This document shows positions 11,780-24,454 of a stretch of DNA of 64,000 nt, piece by piece. The position numbers and the translations under genes were made by a program. The DNA lies in assembly GCA_958510875.1 (NCBI GenBank), contig OY294068.1:158942388-159006387 (forward strand). The letters run 5' to 3'. The first letter of the stretch is position 1; every line of letters begins with the position of its first letter. The notes beneath the pieces were generated by a model. That model was not told the origin of the DNA. It ran no database searches and saw only the letters and a program-made list of their open reading frames with translations. This stretch comes from Endomychus coccineus. Its lineage: Eukaryota; Arthropoda; Insecta; Coleoptera; Endomychidae.

Positions 11780-13960
11780 ATAACAACTATCATTATGCCA
11801 ATACGCTTGACTTATTCTTCACTAACAATTCAGTTTCCTATGAAGTAAAGTTCCATGCACCATAGGAAAACTCTGACCATTGTATAATCACTACGACCTG
11901 TCTCTATATCAGTCCACGAACCAATCCAAAATCTCCACGCCCAGTTTGGCATTACAACTCAGCCGAGTGAGACGGTCTATGCATGTTTTTGTCCGAGTTT
12001 CCTTGGAGAAGCGTATGTTAGGAGTTAGATGACCCATCGCAATGTGCCACAGGGATTTCGGATATTATCAGGCTAGGAATGGAAACTCATATGCTTATAT
12101 GCCTCATACCAACAAACCACTATCATCTTATGAACGATGGTTTAATGAAATCTCTTCCACGGCCGTCGCTTCTGAACATATGTGCAATGGAACAATAAGC
12201 GTTCCGAAAAAGCATATAATGCCAAAATAAGATCAAAACTTATCAAATGCCCGAATGGCTCACGTTGGTGTTGAACTATCGCTAAGGAAATTGGTAGGAA
12301 TATCACTTTCAGCTCATTCCTTCCCCCAACCAAAGAGGATGGCACACCGACTATTACACCACAAGAAAAAGTCAACCTTTTTGCTGGGATGTTGGTAGCG
12401 AATTCTACTTTGGATCCACAAGGGAAGGACCCTCCTGATATTGCTGCCATCGATAGTTATATGCCTGAAATTGTCTCTCGTCAGCACATAATAAGGCGCA
12501 TTCTGCTTGATTTCCATACCAAAACCTCTATAGGGCCAGACGGAATTCCACCTGTCATGCAAACTCAGTGTCTTTCCTTCCAGCTAGAAAGACAGCAAGA
12601 GTGCAACCAATTCCGAAAAAAAGAAACAAGACCCTACCTTATAATTATAGACCAATTGCAATATTATCTGTGGTCTCTAAAGTGATGAAGAAACCAATCG
12701 ACATCGAGGTCATCAAATACCTCGAGAGCTACAGAATTTGTGAACATGAGGAATCTTTAGGTGTATCACTGAATATCTCCAGAGCATTTGACCGAGCCTG
12801 GCACGAAAGCCTTCTTGGGAAACCTATGTCATATTCTTTGCCGCCTCAACTTCTTCGCTTCCTTTCGAATTTTCTCTCAGATGAATCACTACATGTGATG
12901 GTTCATGTTGTAGCCTCCAATATAATGATTATCAACGCAGGTGTACCACAGGGTACTATCTTGGCACCAACTTTTTTCTGCTCCATATCAACAATCTGCT
13001 GGGAGTGACCACCTGCTTATCCACAGCTTTGCAGATGATGGTACACTACATATCACTTACTCATCCAGATCTCCTATCCTATCTTTTAGGGCCAGAGGAA
13101 AGAGACAGAGATAGGTTGACGCAATTGATGGAGAACAGACAAAGATTTTGAAATATGGATATGATAATCTAGTACAGTTCAATGCAACCGGAACTCAAGC
13201 TTGCGTTTTCTCCAGGAAAGCGGATCCCACAATCCCCAATATTTGATGTCAGGTACAACTATTCGTAATGAAGTCTTCCATAATAGTTCTCGGGATCACC
13301 AACAACAGCACCCTCCCATGAGATGATCATGTGAGGTCCATTGCGAAGACCGCTTCAAAAAACTTTATATGGTTTATATTCCGTGCCAAGAACTACTTCA
13401 CATCCTAGCAGCTTCTCATTATCTACAAAGCACAGATTCGACCTGTCCTGGAGTACTGTTCACATGTTTGAAGTTCGGGTTCTAGGCATACATTGACGCT
13501 CTTGAACTCTATGCAGAAGGGAACTATTCGTTTGATTGATGATGTCACACTTAAGAGTTCATTGACCCCTATAGAACATTATAGGGAGATCAATCCGATT
13601 CCTGAAGATATTTCCATGGTCGGTGTTTATCAGAGAGATTTCAGATAGGCGAACTAGGCGCGCTCAAAGTAGTCACCACTTTACTTTCCAACTCGAGACC
13701 TGCTGAACTTCTTCCTACCAAACCTAATTTTTGTATTGAACAGCGAAGTTGTGGAACTCTTCATACGAATGCCTATCTCTTCTACCTACATTCCACTGCT
13801 GGCTCACACGATGTTCTTCGAACATTATGGGTTTCCCTCTCGTGTAGTCAAAGTATCAAAAAAACCCGTTGTTTTATACTTTAAGAATAAAGTGACGTCA
13901 TACTTGGTCACCTCATTTTACTACCGCGCTATCTTCGTCAAATCAGGTATTATTCATTTT
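11780..13960 (+). pseudogene. LINE family L1 copy A (endonuclease end to 3' end)
   Basis: The longest copy of a CR1/Jockey-like non-LTR retrotransposon family that recurs in this window. It begins in the C-terminal part of the apurinic-type endonuclease (NTLDLFFTNNSVSYEV, then SDHCIITTTC). It goes through the linker (NLFAGMLVANSTLDPQGKDP), fingers (VQPIPKKRNKTLPYNYRPIA), palm (VSLNISRAFDRAWHESLL and INAGVPQGTILAPT), an intact FADD box near 13029, the thumb, and the 3' end at about 13900. The segment between the ICEHE stretch and the ISRAFD block lacks the usual QYGFR and a further 20 or so residues, so there is an internal deletion. At least four frameshifts break the frame. The reverse transcriptase would copy its own RNA at a nicked target. 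Confidence 0.88.
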
Positions 13961-14249
13961 TAAAGCTGGCAACACATTACAGAGTTGCCGATATAGATTG
14001 TACAATTCCTGATTTGACTTGATAGTTCATATATTTGTTGTAAATCTGAATTTTAACAGAATTAAACTTCGAAATAACAGAAACAATTGTTACCAGGTCT
14101 CCAATTCTACGTTCTACGTATATTTACGTGTACTCCAGGCAAATAAGACATTTTCCACAGACCTCTCTGTACGGCGGGGTTTTTTGTATAGGTTTTGACA
14201 TCTAAAAACTGATGTCACTGACGCGAAGGCTGGCGCGGAGGTGCGTTGT

Positions 14250-14258
14250 GATATATAG

Positions 14259-14352
<94 letters not shown>

Positions 14353-14353
14353 G
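14250..14353. repeat. (TA)n microsatellite
   Basis: About 100 bases of nearly pure TA repeat inside the left arm of FB1. The right arm has only a few TA units at the matching place, so the run expanded after insertion. Confidence 0.95.
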
Positions 14354-15086
14354 ATTTATGGCCAATATCTCAAAAGCCAAACTATTTATCGAAAAAAGTT
14401 TCAAACAAAAGTTGTAGGAAATGAAAATTCCCACAAAAAATTATTCGAAACATTTTTTGATTTTTTGCGCGGTTTCCGCCTAAAATGCGTTAAAAAAAAT
14501 TAGGCTTTTTCTTGAAAATTTGTTTGAATAAAAGTTGTTCCAAATTTATTTTCCTTCAAAACGAACGTTACAAGCAAAGTCAGATTTTCCACGGAAAATC
14601 GGAAAATCGTGCTTAGGCATATTTTTCGCAATTAGTCGATAATTTTGCAGACAATACGCCTTAAAGAAGAAATGTAATACCTCGTTGATGTGTCCAGAGA
14701 TATAACTGAGTATAAAAATTGAAAATTATGGAAAATTCATGGAAAATCATAGAATTTTCACTTCGATAACACCTTCAAACGTGTCATTTTCTAGGTTTTT
14801 CTAGGTGTAGATTACAAATTTGACAACGTTTTCTTAAAATAAATATGCATTGGGTATAATTATACAGAGTATACTATATATTATAGTTTTTTCGCCTACA
14901 TTCAATATAAATCATAGCAACGTACGTAACTGTGAGTCTCTTAGTATATGAACAGAGATGAGTATCCAGAGTTTGGGGGTTTAACCATGACAACGTAATG
15001 CCATCCACGTGTAAGATGTTGGAGGAGAAATATTCAAAACAATAACGGTTTAGATCTTGGATAGACGTACATAATGTAATAAAAAA

Positions 15087-15200
15087 ATTGTCATAATAAT
15101 AACAATAGTAATAATTAGGAATAATAATAATAATAATGATAATACTGATAATAATGAATATATTAATAATGTAATAATGATAATATATTAATGTAATAGA
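15087..15200. repeat. ATAATA-rich low-complexity tract
   Basis: Imperfect ATA/AAT trinucleotide repeat in the spacer of FB1. Confidence 0.85.
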
Positions 15201-15863
15201 AATGAAAAAATTTGTCATCTGTGATAAACGTTCTGAATTCAAAAGAGAAAAAGAAAAAATTAAATAAGAAAAATATAAAATTTACAATCATTTAAAAAAA
15301 AACTGATGTAAAATTTGTGATCTACACCTACGAAAACCTACAAAATGACACGTTTGACGCTGACATAAACGAGGTACTACATTCCTTCTTTAAGGCGTAC
15401 TGTCTGCCAAATTATCGACTAATTGCGAAAAATATGCCAAAATACGATTTTCCGATTTTCCGTGGAAAGTCTGACTTTCCTAATAACGTTCGTTTTAAAG
15501 GAAAATACAATTTGAATAACTGTTATTCAAAAATTTTTTCAAGTAAAAGCTTAATTTTTTAACGTATTTTACGCGGAAACCGCGCGGAAAATAAAAAAAT
15601 ATTATGGAAGATTTTTTTTTGGGAACTTTTATTTCCTACAACTTTTGTTTGAAACTTTTTTCACTATATAGCTGGGTTTTGAGATATTGGCTATAAATGA
15701 TATATATACATATATATCTGTATATCACAACGCACCCCCGCGCCAGCCTTCGTGTCAGTGACATCGGTTTCTAGATGTCAAAACCCACACTTTTCTATCA
15801 AAAAATCCCGCCGTACAGAGAGGTCTGTAAAATGAGCTTTTTTCGTCTAATTTGCCTGGAGTA

Positions 15864-16180
15864 GTGCTGTGTAAATTGCAAAACGTAAACTGAAAAATGA
15901 ATGTGTGTGAATACGTTTATTTGTTTATCTCCACAGAACATGGCTCTCCGAAGATGATACTATCGGTCATTTCAAGAAAACTAATATGAAAGATAGTCTT
16001 CCTAGTTGTATGGCTCGAAAAACGTGGATACTTGTTGACCTATTATCTTCATCCTACTATATTATTATTACTGGGATAATCGAAAGTAGATTTGGGAATC
16101 GCGCCATTGATTCGAATACGTTGATTGTTTATTTCCATAAATTATAATGCTACTCTAACATCACAGTATGGATTAACAAG
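15864..16180. other. No recognisable gene
   Basis: Non-coding flank of FB1. Confidence 0.5.
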
Positions 16181-16183
16181 ATT

Positions 16184-16465
16184 GACTTGAAGCTGGAAAT
16201 AAGTTTTACATATCTTCATCTGAATCTTTCAGGTGGAAGTAGAAACAGTATGTAGTTTAGGTACTCTCTTCAAACATTTGTTAAACACCAACATTTGAGA
16301 TTAGAAATAATCTGTTTTATTTGATATAATAACTAAGCAATTTCTAATTTTGTTCGTACATAGCTTAACGAATCAAATCGTTAGATATATTCAAACACAT
16401 TGAAAACCTGCTCAATCTGACAACAATGGCTGACTTTGATCCATGATGTGACATAATTCTTAACG
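16184..16465 (+). repeat. Dispersed repeat C, copy 1
   Basis: Shares order and sequence with 39070-39495: an opening TGACTTGAAG-type segment with TTCATCTGAATC and TTCAGGTG, a middle ATTTGATATAATAA, and a closing ACCTGCTCAATCTGACAACA followed by a CTTTGATCCA-type segment. The second copy is about 140 bases longer in the middle. Family unknown. Confidence 0.7.
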
Positions 16466-17100
16466 TGAATAAACTATACATATATAACGGTTCTATAAGT
16501 CAATGTGTAACCAAAGTTTCATCGATTTAACTGACAGACGTGGCCTTCTATTGTTGGAACTTTTCACGGTTCGCAATGTAGTACATAATTGGAGTACCCG
16601 CCTTTGTTCGAAATAATGTAATTTAGCTGCACGATGCCTCTACACATAAAGTGGATGAGTGACCGATTGAGATGACTTAATGTCGCTGGCAATTTTAGGA
16701 TTAAGAGCTTGGAACAGTTCAACATATGCTTAAGAGAAACTTCAAACATTTGTCTACATTTCCCTATGCAATTGAATGTGATCCAATACTTATAGATATT
16801 GACAACGTTAACTCATTTGAAGAGTTCATACCAGCTATCCTCAGGTGTAGAGGAAATATTATTGATTGAACCCTCACATATAGTATCATACAGCCCTCTA
16901 AGACTATGTAAACATGTTTCAATTTGATTTTATTTGTGTATATTGTGCAATTGATACTTTGAGCGATAGCTGTGATTATACACAAATTTTATCTACATAG
17001 ATTTAGTTTTCTTTCATGATTGATTGAGTAATTGAAGTAGGCAGAACACTTTTTCAATTAGTCGAATACGAAACTGCAGTTACGCAATATTGATTGCAAT
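16466..17100. other. No recognisable gene
   Basis: AT-rich, no supported feature. Confidence 0.5.
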
Positions 17101-17104
17101 TTAC

Positions 17105-17870
17105 TTCTAATAGTGAGCCAACCTTTTTGCTGGAATGTTTGCCGGAAATTCCAATTTAGATCCACAAGTGAATAAGTTCCCTCTAATATTTCTGTCACCC
17201 AGGCGCATTGATCAGACGCTATTCCTTCGGTTGTTCCCAAGAAATATGCTCCAGAGTTAACAACAGTTCTTTTCAGGTTATCCACCCTTTCATACAAATT
17301 TGATGCGTTTTCTTCCAGTTGGATGACCGTTACACTCCAATCAACCTTCCCTGGTGTAATGTTCACATGTTTGGAGTTCGGTCCTGTTCGGTCCTGGAGT
17401 ACTGTTCACATGTTTCTAGTTCGGCTCCTAAACATACACTGAAGCTCTTGGATCTTATCCAGAAGAGAGTATTCGTCTGATTGATGATGTCACACTGCCG
17501 AATCTCTAGACCTCTATAGAACATCATAGAAAGGTGGGCGATCTTTCCCTGTTCTATAGTTATTTCCAAGGTCGGTGTTCATCAGAAATCTAGTATATTA
17601 TTCCACCACGAGAGATTCCAGGTATCTTCATTGTCGAACTTGGGACCTGTCGAAGTTCTTCCAATCAGACTTAATTTTTCTATCGGACGGTGGAGTTGTG
17701 GCACTCTTTGCCCAGTGAGGTCTTTCTTTATGCCTACAACCTCAAAACCTTCAAGAAAAATTCGAATGTCGACCTCTCTCCTCAACATTCAACCTCTAGT
17801 TCTTCGAACATTAAAGGTTTTCCTCTCGTTTAGTCGAAGTATAGAAATACCCTTCTTACCATTATAAATT
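17105..17870 (+). pseudogene. LINE family L1 copy B1 (internally deleted)
   Basis: Begins with the linker block NLFAGMFAGNSNLDPQ, the same as copy A, then jumps over the whole reverse transcriptase palm to the C-terminal region. That region reads RLIDDVTLPNL, KVGDLSLFYSYFQGRCSSE and LWHSLPSEVFLYAYNLKTFK, and then the 3' untranslated end (17770-17870). The C-terminal block WHSLPSEVF...NLKTFK is typical of the end of CR1/Jockey-like ORF2 proteins. The deletion removes roughly 1.1 kb relative to copy A. It sits directly against copy B2. Confidence 0.85.
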
Positions 17871-18850
17871 TATGACACCACTATATGTTATCTCTAAGGT
17901 GATGGAGAGAGCAATCAACATCTAACTTTTAAATAGCTAGAGATCTCCGGAATTGTGAATGATCTGCAATATTGCTCTCATGAGTAGATATATGCACATA
18001 TCTTGAATAGTAGATGCATGGTGGACTATTGGAAGATATGGGAAATCTCCAGCATTATACATCACCAACGCATTTGAATGAGTCTGGCCCAAAACCTTCT
18101 CGGAAAATTTGCGTATGACTTGCCGCGCCCTACTTTATCTTCAACTATTGAGTTTCCTCTCAGATAGATCACTCCATGTTGTGATTGATGGAGGCTCCTC
18201 CAATATAATGTCCGTCGAAGCTGCTCTTCCACAGGGATATGTCATGGCACTCACTTTATTCCTAGTCCATATCAACGATCTGTTGGAAGAGACCTCTTGT
18301 CCCGTTCACAGGTTTGCAGATGATGTTACACTACATACAACTTCCTCATCTGGAGCCCCTTTATAATCCAATGACGCTAGAAGAGGAAAACAGAGACAAG
18401 TCGTTGACATGATTGAACATCTGATGGTAAGAATTTCGAAAAGAGATCGATAATCCAGTGGTCTGATGTAACCGAAACGTAAGCTTGTATTTTGTCCAAG
18501 AAAGCGGTTCTTCTAATAGGATGATATCAACCATTCCTATAGAGTCCTCTATCTCCATGCTCAGCTACTCCAGCAGCTCCTCATGATCCACGAATCATAG
18601 ATTCGACCTGTCTCGGAGTATTGTTCACATGTTTGGACCTTAGCAGTCAAACTTCGTCTCACGAGTCTTCATCTTTGCATTGGATCGTGAAGTTGTAAAA
18701 AGTCTTTGCATAGTTAGGTCCTTCCTGAATCTTATGATAACTACAAACTCTCAAGTCAAATTCTGATGCCTAACATTCTAACGATGGCTCACACGATGTT
18801 CCACGAACATTATAAGGTTCACTCTTATGTAGCCAAAATATAAGTGAAAA
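17871..18850 (+). pseudogene. LINE family L1 copy B2
   Basis: A second copy starting abruptly inside the fingers (ISKVMERAINI). It reads into the palm at 18109-18363: LQLLSFLSDRSLHVVIDG, then LPQGYVMALTLFLVHINDLLEE, then VHRFADDVTLH with an intact catalytic FADD. The thumb is degraded, and the copy ends in the same 3' sequence as copy A (GGCTCACACGATGTTC near 18785). The 5' truncation is the usual outcome of incomplete target-primed reverse transcription. Stops and frameshifts elsewhere show it is not functional. Confidence 0.85.
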
Positions 18851-19315
18851 GTAGAGTGGGAAAAAATTCAACTCTAACAAATTTGATAAATAATACTTCA
18901 TAGTGAATTCAATTATCTTAGTTATGGATAAAATTATGTTTTAATAAGTTAATGAATAATTTCAAATGCAAGGTCTTGAGGTCATGATCTTCTTAGCATT
19001 ATTGGCATTCCTTACGAGCAAGATGATAACAATTTCCATTCTTCCATCCAATCTCAACTTTTATATTTTCATTCTGAATACACTGAATCCCGCTCTGCCA
19101 CTTGTAATATTATTTTGAGGATAAACTTAGGTCATTATAGATTATCGTAAGTAGGCAGTTGTAATGGAAAGGGATTTAGTGTAACTGAATTCATGTATTG
19201 AGCAGCTTATCGCTTATCGTTCATTTCCAAAATGGTCAAGTAATACTTTGCAATTTTCACCGAATTACAGCGAATATTTTACATGTCAGCTAATTTTTTC
19301 TATCTTTAATGTGTA
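18851..19315. other. No recognisable gene
   Basis: Non-coding spacer between LINE copies. Confidence 0.5.
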
Positions 19316-19319
19316 TTTC

Positions 19320-20620
19320 CACCCAGGTGGAGGGCAGATAGAGTCCCACTAATTCCAAAAGAAGGAAAGAAGACTTCCTAATAATAACAGATCCAATGAA
19401 CTATTATCTATGGTCTCTAAAGTGACGGAAAGGGCAATCAACATCGAGATCATCCAATACCTAGAGAGTTCCAAAATCGTGAATGACCTGCAATATGACT
19501 TTCTTCAGCAGAGATCAACAGAAGACCTGATTGCCTACGTAACACATGTATCGCAGAAATCTATTGAAAAATAAGAAAGATATCTAGCTGTATCATTGGA
19601 CATCTCCAAAGCATTCGACTGAGATCGGCACCAAAGTCTTCTTGGGAAACTTCCGTCATACAGTTTGCCACCTCAACTTTGTTGCTTACTATAGAATTTT
19701 TTCAAGAATTGATCAAATCCATGTCGAGGTTGACGGAGTATCTTCCGATACAATGGTTATCAACGCTGGTGATCCACAGAAATATCTCTTGGCACCAACT
19801 TTGTTTCTGATCCATATGAATGATCTCCTGGAAGATCAGACTACCTGTCCCGCTCACAGCTTTGCAGATGATGGTACACTCCATATCGCTTTCTCATCTA
19901 GAGCCTATATACCATCTAATGGAGCCAGAGGAGCGAGACAGAGACAGGTTTTGAAACAATTCATGGAGATCTGGAAAATATTTTGAAATGAGGATCTGAT
20001 AATCTGGTAGAGTTGAATCCATTCAAAACCCAAGCTTGCGGCTGGTCCAGGAAGGCTGATCGTACAATCCTTAATATGATCATGACGGGTACAACTATTT
20101 CTATGAAGTCTTCCATAACCATGATCGGAATCATCACCAACAGCACCCTCTCAGAGGACGATCATGTGTGGTCCATTGCGAAAACCGCTTCACAAAAACT
20201 TGGTTTTCTATTCCGTGCCAAGAACTAATTTACAGCACAGCAGATCCTCATAATCTACAAAGCACAGATTTGGCCTGTCCTGGAAGACTGTTCATATGTT
20301 TGAAGTTCTACTCGCAAACATACGCTGGAGCTCTCGGATTATATTTTCTCTAGAACATCGTGGAGAGGTGGGAGATCTCTTCCTTTTCCATCTATACGTC
20401 CATCAGAAATCTCGTTGTTTCACCACGAGAGATTCCAGATAGGTGAACCAGATAAGCTCAAACTAGTCACCCCTTCATTGTCGAGCTCTAGACCTGACCA
20501 GACTTAATTTTTTTCATGGAACGGCGAAGTTGTGGGTCTCTTTACCTAGTGATGTCTTCCCTATGCCGATAACCTCCAAACCTTCAAGAAAAATTCGAAT
20601 GCCTATCTGCTCTCAAAATA
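19320..20620 (+). pseudogene. LINE family L1 copy C
   Basis: Covers the fingers (VSKVTERAINIEII), a segment equivalent to QYGFRSKRSTADLLAYVTHV that copy A has lost (here QYDFLQQRSTEDLIAYVTHV), VSLDISKAFD, the palm with LLAPTLFLIHMNDLLED and an intact SFADDGTLH, then the thumb (19990-20228, with SITMIGIITNSTLSEDDHV) and the C-terminal end to about 20600. An in-frame stop follows SKAFD, and frames change several times. It is the copy best suited for filling the gap in copy A when building a family consensus. Confidence 0.88.
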
Positions 20621-20919
20621 TGGAAAAACATAAATTAAACTGGGGCTTCATATCAGCTTACATCACTTAAAACCTAATTTGAAAATTTCGAACCTTTTTG
20701 CAGGTTGAATATATTCGTTTGATATATATTTATAATCAGTAAGACCTAGTTTTTATTTCGATTCAATAAAATATGAGTCAATTCGAAAAACTGAAGATGG
20801 ATGTCTAAAACACCACTTGAAAAGGGACTACAGCGTCCAAGAACAATACACAGCACTACACCATACTACATAGATATCATGTCAAAAATAGTAACGATCG
20901 ATGCAGAAATACTCAAAGC

Positions 20920-21035
20920 GGATATATTCGCGAAAATCCGGATTTTTTTATTTGGGCGATAACAATCCTTCCCTAACACTTTATACTACGTATAGTGACG
21001 GAAGTAAAAAGAGCCGAAAAAACATATTAGGCATA
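20920..21035. repeat. Dispersed repeat B, copy 2
   Basis: See 10020-10170. Shared landmarks are CGCGAAAATCCGGAT and TTTATACTACGTA. Confidence 0.45.
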
Positions 21036-21224
21036 CAGGCGATCGCATAGTTTGGCGCTGCACCAAAATCTTCGATTACAATTTGATATAATTGCCCAAT
21101 ATTTAATAGCATTATTTCTATTTTTTCAAGTTACGTTTTTATTGATTACCAGTTCTCGTTATTGTAGAATTACAAAAACCCAAAATTTATTCAAGAATTT
21201 CACTTAACAATTAATGGGGACCAC

Positions 21225-21420
21225 CACTTTCTGAATGACGCTTTGTAATTGATTGCTATCTGTATTGAAAACACCGGAATACGGTTGCATTTCCAGAGAG
21301 AAGAGAGAGAAGAGAAACACACAATCGGCAAAACAATTATTCATTCCGAGCCACTCACAAACTCACGTGGCACAATACCGTATCGCATCATATATCGAAA
21401 GCCCCGAGGACGCTGGGAGT
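21225..21420 (+). repeat. Dispersed repeat A, copy 2
   Basis: Partner of 7009-7165, slightly longer because of insertions around the GAGAGAAGAGAGAGAAGAG run. Confidence 0.65.
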
Positions 21421-22531
21421 TCTAAAATATATGTAAGTTGCTGCTGTTTATAGAAAAGTTGAAGTAGCTGAAAAATTGGAAATAAATAGATTCTGCAGCC
21501 AGCAAAGAATTTCTTTTGAGAACGTTCGTTCAGTTTTTTTAATAAATGTTCTTTGTGCGGCATGAGCTCACTCAATTCGAGAAAGCAGTTAGGGTCCACC
21601 TTGTTTAAAATATATTCTAGAATAAGCTCTAAGTACCTTATATGGAATAAATTATAATTGTAATTTCAAGGTTTCTTTAAGTTATATTGAGATAATACTC
21701 TACAGAAAATGAGCATTCTCCACTTCCCACGAAACGTGGAGACACTTATTTCTTATTCAATTGACTGCTCTATATAAGGTTCAAGCGGAATAGATGAGCG
21801 AATCGTTGTGAATTCATCTCTATCATATACGTTAGTGTGATGTTATTTTCTTTTCAATATCACACTAAGAGCGGGGTCACAGCTGACTCTATACTAGCCC
21901 GGAACAATGCTAAAGCGGGCAACACTGTTAGGTGTCATCAAATGATGAAATTTTTTCAATTCAGATACGAAAAGTAATTTTTCTGACGCTGATTGTTATT
22001 GTAGAAAGTGCTTTATTCTAAGACTGAGTGCTAAAATTAGTTAATCATTGCACTATTGTTAAAATGAGCTTAGTAACATAAATACATATTGCTTTTGACT
22101 TACTTACTCGGCAGCAAATTTGCTTCTACAGCTTTTGCAACTTCTTCAACGTTCGAAGGTAGGGGCTCATTTTTAAGCGTAAAATTAAGATATAAATATG
22201 GATATTTTGACAAATATCTCTTGATATTGACGCTTTTTCATGGTAAATCTTAACTCACGATTTTCGTATTGTTAAGTCCATAGAAAGAAACAAAAATGTC
22301 TTTGATAATATCTAAATGAAAATTTAATTTTGTTCATAACAACTGGATTACAAAAAATCTTTTATGAAACACAATTCAAAACAGAGTGTTTTTTACACAC
22401 GATGTGTTGGACCACTTGTTACCCTCATGGTCAAATCTTCACACCTAATGCAAGAAACACGCTTATTTTGCAATTAGTTGTATATGCTATATTGACATGG
22501 TGACATGTAATAGTCTGCTATTTCAACGGCA
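21421..22531. other. No recognisable gene
   Basis: Non-coding. A TATCACACTAA-type sequence and its complement near 21833-21867 form a short imperfect hairpin; nothing else is supported. Confidence 0.45.
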
Positions 22532-22533
22532 TA

Positions 22534-23600
22534 CGAGGGCAAGGTGAAAAGCGCCTGAAAAATTAAACAAGAGATGATTTATTTAGTCAAAAAATTTTTA
22601 TTTCTCAACATAATCTCCTTGTGGTCCGATACACTTTGTCCAACGTTTTCCAAATTTTTCGATTTTTTCCAAACAATGCGATTTCGGCAATCCTTCAGAA
22701 TAGGCGTTTGTTTTATTGTTGACCTTATCGTTGGAGATAAGTCTCTTTCCGCCGCGTCATTTCTTCTAATTCGTGAATAGATAAATAAACATCGCAAGAG
22801 GAGAACATAGTGGATGACAGACCGATTCGTATCGCAATTCATGCAATTTTGCCTTTGCATCTACGGACCTGTGCGCCGGTGCATTGTCCTGGTGGAAGAT
22901 CACTTTTTCCTCTACCAATTGCAGCCATTTCCGCTTCAAATTGGCGTCGAATCGATCAAACAGCTCTGCATTATATACGCAGATGATCGCTTTGCTATTT
23001 TCAAGGTGATCGATATGGATGATACCGTTTGCATCCAAAAAAACTGTCGCCATGATTTTGTTGGCCCACTTTGGCCTTTTTCCGCTCTGATTCGCGAAGA
23101 CAAGTCCACTGCTTCGACTGTTTCTTGGTCTCTGGTTTATTGTGATGGATCCATGTTTCAGCCACGGTTAAGAAACGGCGCGAAAAATTTTTCTTGTCAC
23201 GCTTGAACATCGGCAAACACTCCTTTGAAGTTGTCACACAAACAAATAGGGCACACGTAGAGTTAAGATGTTCATAGCCACAGCAATTTCGTGCACTCTA
23301 ATTTCCCGATCGTTCAATATCTTACCATGGATTTTATTGACGACTTCTGGCGATGTGACCTCAGTTGGACGACCTGAACGTTCCGCGTCCTTTGTAGTCA
23401 TACTACCACAACATCCGTAAACCACTTGTGAATCGTTCCAATCGATGGTGAAGTGTCTCCATGATGCTTGACAAGCAAGGCTTTGGTTTGCGTAATGTGT
23501 TTCCCTCACAAGAAATAAAGTTTAATCAAGAAGCGAAATTCACTGTATTAATTATTCTCGCTCTACCTACAAAATAAGTTCAATTGATTTTTGAATTGGA
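22534..23600 (-). pseudogene. mariner (DD34D) element A, dead
   Basis: Minus-strand mariner transposase in several frames. N-terminal pieces include SMTTKDAERSGRPTEVTSPE and KILNDREIRVHEIAVAM (23509-23234), the region around the first catalytic residue reads RRFLTVAETWIHHNKPET (23237-23001), and the second reads FHQDNAPAH (23053-22766). The first Asp of the normal TVDETW is Ala here, the second is intact, and the third region (normally SPDLAP-x-D) is scrambled to SPLAMFIY by an indel. The left end is a recognisable TIR (CGAGGGCAAGGTGAAAAG at 22534 after TA). The promoter-side end is truncated or too diverged to place. Element B at 36947-38220 is the same family. Confidence 0.9.
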
Positions 23601-24454
23601 TTGAAAGGTACGTTGTGTAAAAACTGACACAAGTGGTCCTCGCGTGGCTTATGGTGTTGGAAACTGCTGATTAGTATAAAGAGGATGAAAGGCTTAGCAC
23701 GGAAACCTTCGGCATTTTGTGTAACACCAAAGCCACCACTAAATTTTGCTCAGTTATACAAAACAACGAAGAGCGGTGAGTACCAATCCAGTGGCTCGGA
23801 ATCAATATCAGTATGTAACCAACAATAACATCAATATTTTGTAATCCAAGTTAATATTTTAGCGTCTATGTTATTATTGTCTCTTGATCATCAGACGTTT
23901 TCTACTGATACCGACAAAGGTAACTTCGTTACCAGAGCACGTATCAAGTTTCCTGACTATAGACTTAGTAACATTGAATTTGATGATCTTAATCCTTGAA
24001 TCATCAGTGAATCTATATTGCTAGCTAAACTGAACATGATTCACTGTTAGGTTTCAATTTTAAATTGTGATAGACCCCAAGTTTTCCAACTAGAATGTAC
24101 CCTTTAAATAAGTACTCCAATTTCTGTTATACGGATGTCGAGTGAGGAAGCTTTTAAAATTTTATTCAGTTCCCGATATATAAAAATGGAAATGGGGATT
24201 TTACGACTGAAATTTATAAGGCTCCGATTATGAATTCACAATGTGACTAGGGACAGACAGCCTCCCTACATCGATCTCTGCATTATCCATAAATCCCGAG
24301 CATTCGTTCGGATACCGTTCGTTCACCGCTATGAAAAAATTAGAAATTAAAGATTCGATGATTTGTGTGTTTCCGCCGCACACCCATGTGGAAATGTCTA
24401 TATAATTGTGGAGATATGTCAAGTCAAATCTGCTTTCCTCGTTATCACCGTTTT
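23601..24454. other. No recognisable gene
   Basis: Non-coding. The run GACAAAGGTAACTTCGTTAC near 23915 recurs near 40866, but I could not extend the match. Confidence 0.45.

Larger units (their letters stand above)
14131..15863. mobile_element. Foldback element FB1
   Basis: A 1.73-kb element that is mostly a giant inverted repeat. The left arm (14131 to about 14832) matches the right arm (about 15300 to 15863) in reverse complement with scattered indels. The ends are TACTCCAGGCAAAT and its complement. They are flanked on both sides by GTG (14128-14130 and 15864-15866), or alternatively the outer TA is a TA duplication. The middle holds an AT/AAT-rich spacer. No coding capacity was recognised. 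The left arm contains a long TA microsatellite that the right arm lacks. Confidence 0.85.

Noticed and set aside
14114..14434. Open frames of 70-106 codons on both strands rich in Tyr-Ile repeats
   Set aside because: They are translations of the TA microsatellite inside FB1.
15087..15242. Minus-strand frame with Ile/Tyr-rich stretch, looking like a membrane protein
   Set aside because: Low-complexity ATA repeat translation in the FB1 spacer.
21833..21867. TATCACACTAA hairpin as a transposon end
   Set aside because: Imperfect and without a matching element or target duplication.
22814..23206. Plus-strand frame of 130 codons
   Set aside because: Antisense shadow of mariner element A.
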